In this document: positions 37,065 through 45,347 of the stretch, in pieces | How the letters are laid out: every line of letters starts with the position of its first letter | Position numbering within the stretch: position 1 is the stretch's first letter | DNA from: Moritella sp. 5 | GTDB lineage: Bacteria; Pseudomonadota; Gammaproteobacteria; Enterobacterales; Moritellaceae | Direction: 5' to 3' | DNA: 64,000 nucleotides | Assembly (NCBI RefSeq): GCF_018219455.1 | Contig: NZ_CP056122.1 | Coordinates: 2,046,001 to 2,110,000, forward strand | The notes under the pieces: model-generated | What the model was told of the DNA's origin: nothing | The model's input: only the letters and a program-made list of their open reading frames with translations | The model's database searches: none | Made by a program: the position numbers and the translations under genes

Positions 37065-39086
37065 CTAGTTTGCACTAACCGATACTTTTGCTGCCATTGT
37101 TTGTGCTGTACCGTATTTACCGCCGGCACCTGTTATTTGGTGTACACCGTCATTATCTGAATCGGTAGTTGTACTGTTTTCCAACATATTTTCACCTGAA
37201 TCACCAATCCATTCAGCTAATTGTTGGCCACCATTTACTACTTTCTTGAACCAAGCTGTATAACGCTCTGTTAAGTGTTGTAGTTCTAGTGCTGGAACAT
37301 GTTCGCCTTCTTCATTTGCAAGGTGAAGTATAGTTTCACGTAAACCACCCGATATTGCCGCAGCAGTTAACGGTGTGTGGATTGTTGCTTTACCTGGCGT
37401 TTGTGCCCAAGTACCTAACTCTGAATCAAACATGTTTTTTTCTACCGCTAGGAAGATAGAACGTGCAGCTTGTTTGTAAGTGTCATCTTGTGTTGCAAGG
37501 TAAGCAGCAACTAAACCACGGATTGCAGCAAATTGTGCATCAAGTGATTGGTTTTTATCTACTGATTTACCAACTGTTGCGCCATCGTATACTAGACCGT
37601 TTTTCGCAACTAGTGTATTAACGATGTAATTTGCTTGTGCTTTTATTAGACTTAGTGCTTGTTTACCTTGAGGTGTTTCTAGGTCAACATCACCGCCGTC
37701 TGCAGCTGCATAACCAACAGGTAGTGCATCTTGTGAGCGTTGGTAAATAGATAGTGCTACGATGCTGTATGCAGCGTCAAATGTCTCAACTTTTGCATTT
37801 TGTTTGCCATCGTATTTAGTTACAAACGTACCAGCTTTCTTATTAAAGTGTAGATTTTCTAAATTTTGGAACGATAGGTTAGCAATGTTACTTGCAAGAG
37901 AAAATGCATCGTCAGCAGCTACATTGTTGCTTGTTTTACCATCGATATTTTGTTTCGGTGCTGCAGCAAATGGCTTGCCATCAAATACAGCTTTAAATGC
38001 TGGATTCTGTGCAGTATTCGCTGTGCGTTGGTCAGTAAATGCATAGAATTCACTTACAGGCCATAATAACATCCAAGTATCACGTAGTGATGATGAACCA
38101 TCTGTAACTGTTAATTTACCGATGTTATTTACGTTGTTCTTTTGTGTTTCTTTAACTGCTACTTTGTGTGCAAACCAGATTGGGTTTTTAGATGCATCGT
38201 AGTTAGGACCGAATTTAACACCTAAGTTTTTACCGTCAAAGCCAAGCTGTTCTTGAAGGATGAGTAGTTTATCGATTGACATTTCAGTTAATATCATGCC
38301 GTTGAAACCATCGGCAGCAGATACACCAAGACTGTGTTTACCGTCTTGATCCATTGTGCTTGATGTTGCTTCAACTTCTTCATCTGTTGCTGTAACGTGC
38401 ATGCCACCTAAGAAATCTTGTGACCACATGACTTCTTTAAGGAAAATGCTGCCGATTGCACCTGGGTTTAAGGCTTTATCGAAACTTGCGCTGTCCCACG
38501 CTAGTGTTTTGTAATCACGGAAGTATGCTGGAGTAATTGTTTTATGGGTTGCTGCGACACCTGTTGCAGATAACACTTCAATTTCTTCACCACCCACTTT
38601 TGTTATATCTACTTTACCTACAAATTCAGGGTTACCTGAAACGTATGGTACCGAAATAGGATACATGTTTAATGGAATCTCTTCACTTGGGAAGCCTACT
38701 GCGTCAGCAAGTGAGATGAAGCGTTTACCTAAGTCAGCAAGAGAGCCGCCACGCGCTTGGTTAACGGGACCATTAACTAGGTGAGGACCCATAGTAGACT
38801 GGTAGTTTAACGCGTACATCGCTTCTTCTGAATACTCGTAGCTTTCAATACCCGCTGCGTAATCGAATGCAGTTGGTTGATCAACTTGGTTCGGGTCTAA
38901 AACATCAAGGTCTAAACCGAGAGCTTCAGCAAGTGGTTCACCTGATAATTCAAATTCTGTATATGCAAGAAAGTTTGCAGCAGGAGAAAGGGTTTTATCA
39001 AGTACTTTTACATTTGCAGCATGTGATGCAAATGAAGCAGTAAGTAACGCTGAAGAGATGGCAAAGCAAAGGGCAGATTTTTTCAC
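37065..39086 (-). CDS. Large exported protein of unknown family, first gene of the FTR1 cluster
   Basis: The 673-residue protein starts at GTG 39086 with AAGGA upstream. It has a clear signal peptide (cleavage after SHAAN). The second half is rich in helical repeats, resembling alpha/alpha-toroid folds (AQFAAIRGLVAAYLATQDDT, then TPLTAAAISGG). A Ca-type DSDNDG motif lies near the C-terminus. I cannot assign a function. Its place as the first gene with Fur-box-like sequences upstream suggests iron-regulated expression and perhaps an iron- or ligand-binding role. Confidence 0.6.
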   Translation of the reverse strand: MKKSALCFAISSALLTASFASHAANVKVLDKTLSPAANFLAYTEFELSGEPLAEALGLDLDVLDPNQVDQPTAFDYAAGIESYEYSEEAMYALNYQSTMGPHLVNGPVNQARGGSLADLGKRFISLADAVGFPSEEIPLNMYPISVPYVSGNPEFVGKVDITKVGGEEIEVLSATGVAATHKTITPAYFRDYKTLAWDSASFDKALNPGAIGSIFLKEVMWSQDFLGGMHVTATDEEVEATSSTMDQDGKHSLGVSAADGFNGMILTEMSIDKLLILQEQLGFDGKNLGVKFGPNYDASKNPIWFAHKVAVKETQKNNVNNIGKLTVTDGSSSLRDTWMLLWPVSEFYAFTDQRTANTAQNPAFKAVFDGKPFAAAPKQNIDGKTSNNVAADDAFSLASNIANLSFQNLENLHFNKKAGTFVTKYDGKQNAKVETFDAAYSIVALSIYQRSQDALPVGYAAADGGDVDLETPQGKQALSLIKAQANYIVNTLVAKNGLVYDGATVGKSVDKNQSLDAQFAAIRGLVAAYLATQDDTYKQAARSIFLAVEKNMFDSELGTWAQTPGKATIHTPLTAAAISGGLRETILHLANEEGEHVPALELQHLTERYTAWFKKVVNGGQQLAEWIGDSGENMLENSTTTDSDNDGVHQITGAGGKYGTAQTMAAKVSVSAN

Positions 39087-39149
39087 AACAAATCCTTTTT
39101 ATTTTTATATATAGGCTACATTATTTTAAAAATAGACTATGTCTTAATG

Positions 39150-39168
39150 AGAATAGTTCGTATTATCC
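39150..39168 (-). promoter_or_regulatory. Fur-box-like site 1 upstream of the FTR1 cluster
   Basis: By eye, 12 of 19 bases agree with the Fur consensus (GAGAATAGTTCGTATTATC). It lies 64 bases upstream of the GTG start. On its own this score is weak; together with the second site and the cytochrome site it is more convincing. Confidence 0.45.
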
Positions 39169-39197
39169 ATATAAATATACCAAATGCAACTCTAATT

Positions 39198-39216
39198 GAT
39201 AATAATTACTATTTAT
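39198..39216 (-). promoter_or_regulatory. Fur-box-like site 2 upstream of the FTR1 cluster
   Basis: By eye, 12 of 19 bases agree with the Fur consensus, with GATAAT intact at the left end. It touches the stop of the DUF2982 gene, so it could belong to this promoter region. Confidence 0.4.
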
Positions 39217-39878
39217 AATGATCTAGAGCAATCTGTTTTAAACTCGCGTAATAGTTGAACAAACTCTGTGGGTGCGCGATCGAGATCATCGTTCGGGAAG
39301 TAAATATCATAACCAAGCGTATTATGGAGGTACTGCATTCGGTTAATAAACATGGCTTGTAGTCCTCGATAATTATGGGTTACTTTTACGTCTGGATAAA
39401 GCATATTATCGGCATTGCCATAGAGGGGCGAGTTGGGTGCTGTGAGCATGATAAGGGCTCTTTGCTCTAATAACATGTGAGATAAAGTGGGTAGGGACGC
39501 GCTATTGATAAGATGCTCTCGGTGTTTGAGGCGGATACCTATGTAGGGTAATTCTTTTAACTCTAATCCCTCATTTATCTTTGGTATATCGATTCGTTGT
39601 ATATCTTCCCAAAGGATAGTAAAACCACCTCGTGAGGTGAAATAATGAATCCCTTCTTTTGTCAGTGAGAAACGGTAATATAGGTCATTAATTTTCACGA
39701 TGCCGACAATTAACAAACATATGCCAATAATAAGCGCCCCTGCTGCCAGAGGAAAATAGAGGTAATTGCCTGTGTCTGCGGATGTAGTTAACAACGAAAT
39801 AATACTGCTGAAAATTAACAGGGCTGCAATAATCGTCACTGTTATGCCATTACGTTTTGCGATAGGCCGTATTAACAT
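39213..39878 (-). CDS. DUF2982 membrane protein
   Basis: The 221-residue protein has two N-terminal membrane segments (about 13-30 and 41-60) and then a soluble domain with RFSLTKEGIHYFTSRGGF and LWEDIQRIDIP. This matches DUF2982, found in Vibrio and Shewanella relatives; the PH-like soluble part has no known role. A strong GGAGGAA site precedes ATG 39878. It follows the PdsS gene closely (24 bases). Confidence 0.82.
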   Translation of the reverse strand: MLIRPIAKRNGITVTIIAALLIFSSIISLLTTSADTGNYLYFPLAAGALIIGICLLIVGIVKINDLYYRFSLTKEGIHYFTSRGGFTILWEDIQRIDIPKINEGLELKELPYIGIRLKHREHLINSASLPTLSHMLLEQRALIMLTAPNSPLYGNADNMLYPDVKVTHNYRGLQAMFINRMQYLHNTLGYDIYFPNDDLDRAPTEFVQLLREFKTDCSRSL

Positions 39879-39902
39879 GAGGTTCCTCCTCGCTAAACGC
39901 TA

Positions 39903-41978
39903 TTATTTGTTTTCTATAGGTAATAATAGCTCAAATATAACGCCTTTATCACCCGATAAGTTTTTTGCATTTATGTTGCCGTGATGGAAGTCGCTAATTA
40001 GCTTGACAATATGTAAACCCAAACCTAGATGTGGTGTCTCAGATTGTTGGCGTATGGATACCATAGAATCAAATAGCTGCGAGATATTATCGCTACTAAA
40101 ATGTGGACCTTGATTTTCAATCGTTAATTTTAGTTGTTTATCTTGTTTGGTTAGGGTAAATACAATAGCGTCATTGACTGGCGCGAAGTCAACGGCATTA
40201 CTGATGAGTTTATCGAGTAATTGTACGATGAGTTCGGGTGCTAAATTGATGGCATACTCAAGGCTATTATCATACTTTAAGTGAAACTGATGGCGGTTAT
40301 AAATCTGTCGATAAGCTTCGGTTAACTCTTCTAACATATCGTCTAATGGGACGATTTGCCATTGCGCATATTCTAAACTCTGTTCCAACCTATTCGCTTC
40401 ACTTAGGGCATTTAATGTCTGGCTTAAACGGTTAGTACCTTGCATTGCGCGAGTGAGATATTTCGTTGCTTCTGGATCTAAATTTGATAGTTCCATATTT
40501 TCGAGTGATGTTCGAATAACGGCAACAGGTGTTTTCAATTCGTGAGAAAGCTTATCTGCCAATGTGGCCAGATAGTCAGTGTACTTACCTTGATTAATAG
40601 TCAGTTGTTGCATCACTCGGGATAAATCGCCCAATTCATCAGGGAGGCGACTGGCGGCTGGCACTGCCATTATTTTACCGTCGCTATCGATTGCTGCGCG
40701 GTAGTGTTTCTTCATTTGAACAATACGCCAAGACAAAGACGAGGCAAATGCAAATAAGCCAGTCACAATAACGGCGATGATAGTAAACAGTAATATCAAT
40801 AACTGGTTTAACGCGTCGCTGGCAGAGAGTAAACTTTGTCGTGAATCTTGTACTGCAACAACATAGAATTGTTGGCCATTAACGATAATCACTTTACTAT
40901 TAAGTTGTTTATTAATCGGTGAGTCTTGATACCAAGCTGTTTGTTCTAATTGCTGTGGTGATCTCCAGCGGCCTAGACTAGTTGGTTCTCGCCAATAAGG
41001 TAAGGGATCTGAAGTGAACAACTTATTGTAGATGGTGTGCATTAACCAAGATGGTTCTTCTTGGATATCGTCATTTTCTAAACTATCGCCTGTTACTTGC
41101 TCTGCATTTAGTTGTCCAACCAACCAATATTGACTATTGAGTAGGTATAAACTGAGACCCGGTTGTATATAGTTAGCGAGTTGCTGATTTAATGCCCACT
41201 GTTCACGGACTAAACTACGCTCGTACGTTGTCGCTGCTTTCGATTTAAAGTGTTGATTTTGTTGTTGGTCATTAAGCACGAGATCAAACCCAATCGCATT
41301 GCTTGCTAGGTTAATCGGTATTGCGATTTCAATATTATAATGACCATCTCGCCATAACCATGTACCCGCATCTCGACTTGTTTTCATCGTTTGACTCATA
41401 TTATGCATTTCTACCCGGCCAGAGCCTTGCGGATTGATCTGCCAACGTGAAATAAGCCCGGTATTATTGATACTGCGAATATTGAGCTGGTCAGCGATTT
41501 TTTTTGGTTGCATAGGGTTAAAATAATGCGGTGTTAGAGCGGAGGTCTGAATTAAGATGTAGAGTAATTTATCATTTGCAGCTAATTTAAATTTAACTGT
41601 TGTGGATGGTTTGGCTTCTGTTGATAGCCCAGCTACATAATTATAGGTATTAAGTTGAAACCAAGGTGTGGTTATATTTTCCCAATCACTTTCTTCTCCA
41701 TCAAACCCATCTAATAACATTTTACTGTCAGTGAGCGGGGCGTAATAGTTGCCTTGGTTGGTATTAAGGTTAGGGTATTGTGATTGATTAAGTTTACGTT
41801 CTATTTGCTGTGCGGCGGCGGTCATTTTTACATCAAGTAACTGACTATGACTTTGACGTAAACTCGTTTCTAAAACACTCACGCTTTGGCAGCCCGCCCA
41901 TGGTAGTAATAGCATTAAGCTGGCAACAAGTAGCAGTTGAGTTTTTAGACTAAAGTGAATTATCACTCCATGACCCAT
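39903..41978 (-). CDS. pdsS: Dedicated-sortase-system sensor histidine kinase PdsS
   Basis: The 691-residue kinase starts with a signal-anchor (LLLVASLMLLLPWAGCQ, the characteristic PWAGCQ of the proteobacterial dedicated-sortase kinase). A long periplasmic sensor follows (about 30-395), then a second membrane segment, HAMP-like linker, His box (SHELKTPVAVIR) and HATPase with the N box around DKLISNAVDFAP and G2-like GLGLHIVKL. The ATG lies within the tail of the regulator gene (16-base overlap), so the two are coupled. Confidence 0.85.
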   Translation of the reverse strand: MGHGVIIHFSLKTQLLLVASLMLLLPWAGCQSVSVLETSLRQSHSQLLDVKMTAAAQQIERKLNQSQYPNLNTNQGNYYAPLTDSKMLLDGFDGEESDWENITTPWFQLNTYNYVAGLSTEAKPSTTVKFKLAANDKLLYILIQTSALTPHYFNPMQPKKIADQLNIRSINNTGLISRWQINPQGSGRVEMHNMSQTMKTSRDAGTWLWRDGHYNIEIAIPINLASNAIGFDLVLNDQQQNQHFKSKAATTYERSLVREQWALNQQLANYIQPGLSLYLLNSQYWLVGQLNAEQVTGDSLENDDIQEEPSWLMHTIYNKLFTSDPLPYWREPTSLGRWRSPQQLEQTAWYQDSPINKQLNSKVIIVNGQQFYVVAVQDSRQSLLSASDALNQLLILLFTIIAVIVTGLFAFASSLSWRIVQMKKHYRAAIDSDGKIMAVPAASRLPDELGDLSRVMQQLTINQGKYTDYLATLADKLSHELKTPVAVIRTSLENMELSNLDPEATKYLTRAMQGTNRLSQTLNALSEANRLEQSLEYAQWQIVPLDDMLEELTEAYRQIYNRHQFHLKYDNSLEYAINLAPELIVQLLDKLISNAVDFAPVNDAIVFTLTKQDKQLKLTIENQGPHFSSDNISQLFDSMVSIRQQSETPHLGLGLHIVKLISDFHHGNINAKNLSGDKGVIFELLLPIENK

Positions 41979-42667
41979 CGATAACCCATACCATAAGCTG
42001 TTTTTATGGCGTTGAATTCGCTATCGATGTGGCTAAATTTCTTACGTATACGTTTGATGTGCGTTGTGATCGTATTGTTATCTAATACCACATGTGCAGC
42101 ATCCATGAGCTGGTCTCGGTTTTTAACTTGGCCAGGGTGCTTAGCAAGTGTGTGCACAATCCAAAATTCGGTTAAAGTGAGTATCACAGGCTGCTCTTGC
42201 CAGTAAGTTTCAATACGTTCAATATTGATGCGTAATGAACCTCTACTGAGTACTTGTTCATCTGCGGATTGTGGCTTTTTCAGTGCTTGAATACGACGAA
42301 ATAATGCAGAAACGCGCGCTAATACTTGATGAATACTGACGTCTTTTGTTAAATAATCATCAGCACCAAGGCGTAATGCTGAGATCTCATCTAACTCGCT
42401 GCTACGCGCGGTTAAAAAGATAATTGGAAGCGTCTCAGATAATTGTCGTAATGTACGGCAGAGGTCAAAACCGCCTTCGTATTCATCTTGTAAACCGACA
42501 TCGATAATTGCCATATCAGGTAACGCCAGGGTAAAAGCTGCGAGTGCGTCTTGGCGGTTATAAAAAAGTGAAACCCGATAGCCAATACGTTGCAACGCAT
42601 CACGATAATTTTCTGCGATATTGATTTCATCTTCAACGAGGGCAATATGTAATTGTTGTTTTATCAT
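41963..42667 (-). CDS. pdsR: Dedicated-sortase-system response regulator PdsR
   Basis: The 234-residue regulator has an N-terminal receiver with acidic pocket VEDEINIAE, phospho-acceptor Asp in MAIIDVGLQDEY, and conserved Thr/Lys in IFLTARS and YLTKDVS. A winged-helix OmpR-type domain follows (about 135-232, ending TAYGMGYRWVME). It partners the PdsS kinase downstream. In known systems the pair lies beside a sortase and its target; neither is visible in this window. Confidence 0.87.
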   Translation of the reverse strand: MIKQQLHIALVEDEINIAENYRDALQRIGYRVSLFYNRQDALAAFTLALPDMAIIDVGLQDEYEGGFDLCRTLRQLSETLPIIFLTARSSELDEISALRLGADDYLTKDVSIHQVLARVSALFRRIQALKKPQSADEQVLSRGSLRINIERIETYWQEQPVILTLTEFWIVHTLAKHPGQVKNRDQLMDAAHVVLDNNTITTHIKRIRKKFSHIDSEFNAIKTAYGMGYRWVME

Positions 42668-42842
42668 TCGGACTAACTCATAAGTCGATAACAGGGAGGT
42701 AAGCTTCTATATAGTACTATGTTATCAAGGATAAAAATATTAATACAGCCTTTAGCAACCCTGTCGAGATTCATATTGCTTAAGCTTTTTAATAACAGGT
42801 CGATATGGCGGGAAGTGTTGATATTGGAGTATATGTTTGATT

Positions 42843-42889
42843 AAAAATAAAACCAACACAGCAGCACTTGCTATCACTGTGTTGGTTTT
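42843..42889 (-). terminator. Terminator after the coiled-coil membrane protein gene
   Basis: A perfect 13-bp stem (AAAACCAACACAG with its reverse complement) around a 15-nt loop is followed on the minus strand by a T-rich run (TTTTTATTTTTAA). It lies 22 bases beyond the stop at 42911. Confidence 0.85.
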
Positions 42890-42910
42890 ATATCGAAAAG
42901 AGTCGAGGCG

Positions 42911-43954
42911 TTAAGCTACGTCAGCTTGTCTTATCCAACGTAAATGGTTATTCCGTTTTCTCTCAACAATACCAAACGATAGAAACTCTTCGAAAGCGTG
43001 ATCGATTTCTTCTATGCTGAGTTGTAGTATGTCTGCAATGTATTTTTTTGAGCATTTTAAATCTTGTTCTTGCGCTGCTTGTAAGATAGCAGAAGACCTT
43101 ACTGACATTTGTTTTTCAATTAATAAGGACTGATCTTCTAATTGAGCTGGCGCTTCAATTTCAATATAGCTTTGCGTTGCTAAAAGACGTAAGTGCTCAG
43201 CTTTATCCGCTTTCTCTTGTTCTTTTTTACGGCTAATTGAATGGCGGAAACGCAGTTCCTCACCTATTAAACCAACAAAGAAAGCTGCAAAAATATCAAG
43301 TAATACCGATAAGAATATGACTAACCATGATTGTGCATCTTCTGTTGTCGTATTCAGAATTTTTGCAAGGCTTGCGATCAAACTGATAACAGACCCTTTT
43401 TCAGAGACCGGAACGCTATCACGCTCAATTCTAAGCTGTGTTTGCTTTTCACGTAGAACTTGATTTTCTTTCTGGATCCGAGTGACACCAAGCGAAATCA
43501 TTTGTAGCTCTAGGTATTTATCTGCAGCTTTATTATTAAGTGCAATTTCATCGTCGATCGCGGATATTTGCAGAGTAATTGCATTTACTCTGTTATCGCG
43601 TTGATCAACATACTGTTGTGCCACATTGGTTGCACTGTTAATGCCGCCAATACTGCCACCTATCGAAATAATGGCAAGGATGCAATAGAATCCAAGTGCG
43701 ATAAATGCGGCATGAAATGCTTTGCGAGCAATACGCTCACCAAATTCATACCAAGCAAAAAATTTACCGAGTTCGAAAATGACGGCCAAACTGCCGAATA
43801 AAATCTGCATGAGTAATTTATCGTGAATAGATAAAAAGAGTAGCAGTGAGAATATTACTGACGCAGTGATGGCTGCGCCAGTAAAGGCATACAGGCTGCA
43901 TATGGCAAGTGTGCCTTTAGGGCGGCGTGTATATGTTAATGAAGAATCATGCAT
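42911..43954 (-). CDS. Unrecognised membrane protein with coiled coil and winged-helix-like tail
   Basis: The 347-residue protein has three hydrophobic segments in the first 105 residues and one at about 205-228. Between them lies a coiled coil (about 125-180, with LQMISLGVTRIQKENQVLRE). The last 60 residues look like a winged-helix DNA-binding region (CSKKYIADILQLSIEEIDHA, then FLSFGIVERKRN). I do not know a family for this arrangement. It stands alone with its own terminator between the PdsRS genes and lpxR-like. Expression and membrane topology are inferred. Confidence 0.6.
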   Translation of the reverse strand: MHDSSLTYTRRPKGTLAICSLYAFTGAAITASVIFSLLLFLSIHDKLLMQILFGSLAVIFELGKFFAWYEFGERIARKAFHAAFIALGFYCILAIISIGGSIGGINSATNVAQQYVDQRDNRVNAITLQISAIDDEIALNNKAADKYLELQMISLGVTRIQKENQVLREKQTQLRIERDSVPVSEKGSVISLIASLAKILNTTTEDAQSWLVIFLSVLLDIFAAFFVGLIGEELRFRHSISRKKEQEKADKAEHLRLLATQSYIEIEAPAQLEDQSLLIEKQMSVRSSAILQAAQEQDLKCSKKYIADILQLSIEEIDHAFEEFLSFGIVERKRNNHLRWIRQADVA

Positions 43955-44080
43955 AACGTATCTTAAAGCAGAAAAGTGACTAATTTACCGGAATACTAAC
44001 ACGGCTAATTAGTAACAGATAACTACTTTTAGCTATTTTAAGAAACGGGCATATTTCGACCACTTTGTGAGGAGATTCTA

Positions 44081-45040
44081 CTAAAATTGCCAGAATAATC
44101 CCAGGCTACCGACTACGTATTCTTTATGTGCGTCTTCTTCATAGTCTGGACTCATTGCCACGACACTAAATTTGATGCCGATATTGTGGTAATAAGCAAG
44201 TAAACCTCCGGCAACTGTTACTTGTACGTTATTTAACGTAATGTCCGGTACTTCATCAGGTGTATAACCTTCAATCGTAATATCGTTGAAACGATAACGA
44301 ACTTCGGCCGTAGCATAAAGCATAATACCTGAGCTGTTTGGTGCCAGTAACATGCCTTGTAGTCGCTGAGGGTGTAGGCTTAGGTTATTATAGTTAGCGC
44401 CTAAATCTGGTCCCCATCGTACTGTCGAACCAAGTGCCACTTCACTTTGAAAATTACCTACGGCTAAGCGTTGATAAACTGACAAATCTGATTCACCAAT
44501 AAGCATTTGCGGGCGGCCGACAAGTTGATCCGCCTCTGCTGTGAGTTGGTATACGACTTCATCTTCAATTTGATATTTCCAGCCTTCTGGTGGCGTTGCA
44601 CCAATCCATTCATGAACCTTGGTTTGTGTATCACCTGCTTTTGACTGTTCTCCGACTGTTCCCAGTAGCAAAGAGAGTCGGTAAGAGCTGACGGCGCTAT
44701 AGCCTAATACGCTAGCTTCACCAAATAATAGCCCTGCGTATGGGCGTTCATCTGGTTGTGGTGTCGTCGCCGAAATATCACTCGGTGTCCACATCTGTTG
44801 TCCAATTTGGTAATTAACGGCATATTTCAGTGGGTTTGGATCAAACGGCGTTAGCGCTTGCCAAAAGCGGTTATTTAATGCGGGTTCTTCAGTTGTATAA
44901 TTGATGAAAACAGCATTGGTATAATTACCATCTTCATTTGAGATCACGTCATTATGCATGCCAAATAACCAGCCGCTTGCAAAGCTTGGGTTAACTTGGC
45001 TTAAAGTCAGTAAAATAATGCTGCATAACTTAAAACGCAT
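44081..45040 (-). CDS. LpxR-family (DUF2219) outer-membrane lipid A deacylase-like protein
   Basis: The 319-residue protein has a signal peptide (about 1-21), alternating beta-strands of an outer-membrane barrel and a C-terminal aromatic residue (LGLFWQF). The segment GMHNDVISNEDGNYTNAVFINYT matches the LpxR catalytic/calcium-binding start (N and D, then YTN), cut here to HNDVISNEDGNYTN. LpxR removes the 3'-acyloxyacyl group of lipid A; activity here is inferred. An unusual tandem repeat lies just upstream of its start. Confidence 0.82.
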   Translation of the reverse strand: MRFKLCSIILLTLSQVNPSFASGWLFGMHNDVISNEDGNYTNAVFINYTTEEPALNNRFWQALTPFDPNPLKYAVNYQIGQQMWTPSDISATTPQPDERPYAGLLFGEASVLGYSAVSSYRLSLLLGTVGEQSKAGDTQTKVHEWIGATPPEGWKYQIEDEVVYQLTAEADQLVGRPQMLIGESDLSVYQRLAVGNFQSEVALGSTVRWGPDLGANYNNLSLHPQRLQGMLLAPNSSGIMLYATAEVRYRFNDITIEGYTPDEVPDITLNNVQVTVAGGLLAYYHNIGIKFSVVAMSPDYEEDAHKEYVVGSLGLFWQF

Positions 45041-45049
45041 GTGTTTTCC

Positions 45050-45085
45050 TTATTGTAATTATTGTAATTATTGTAATTATTGTCA
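45050..45085 (-). repeat. 9-bp tandem repeat in the lpxR-like leader
   Basis: The unit TTATTGTAA occurs three times exactly, then a fourth copy differs by one base (TTATTGTCA). On the coding strand of the lpxR-like gene it lies just before the ribosome-binding AAGGA, within 10-45 bases of ATG 45040. Slippage in such a repeat could alter translation or promoter spacing. Confidence 0.75.
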
Positions 45086-45347
45086 TTTTTATGTCGTTAT
45101 TGATTGAAAATGTGAATAAATATTGGTTGAGCATTAATTATACCAGCATTGTGAGTTACGAGTTAATTTAATACTTGATTGGTGTGAGTCTAATGCGTTT
45201 TCATTACTTGGTTCTAGTTCTTGATACTTATTAGGTATGATTTTGGCTAAAAAAATTGCTTCGAATCAACATATAAAGACATACTAATGAGACAACAAGG
45301 ATCGTTGTTTATTACTTCGCCCTAGTTACTGGTTTCTTTGATGGGGA
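45086..45347. other. Divergent gene-free region between lpxR-like and barrel genes
   Basis: About 260 bases without a convincing gene, holding two divergent promoters. I see no clear operator. The tandem repeat lies at its left edge. Confidence 0.5.

Noticed and set aside
45050-45085. CRISPR array
   Set aside because: Direct 9-bp repeats without spacers and no cas genes; this is a simple tandem repeat.
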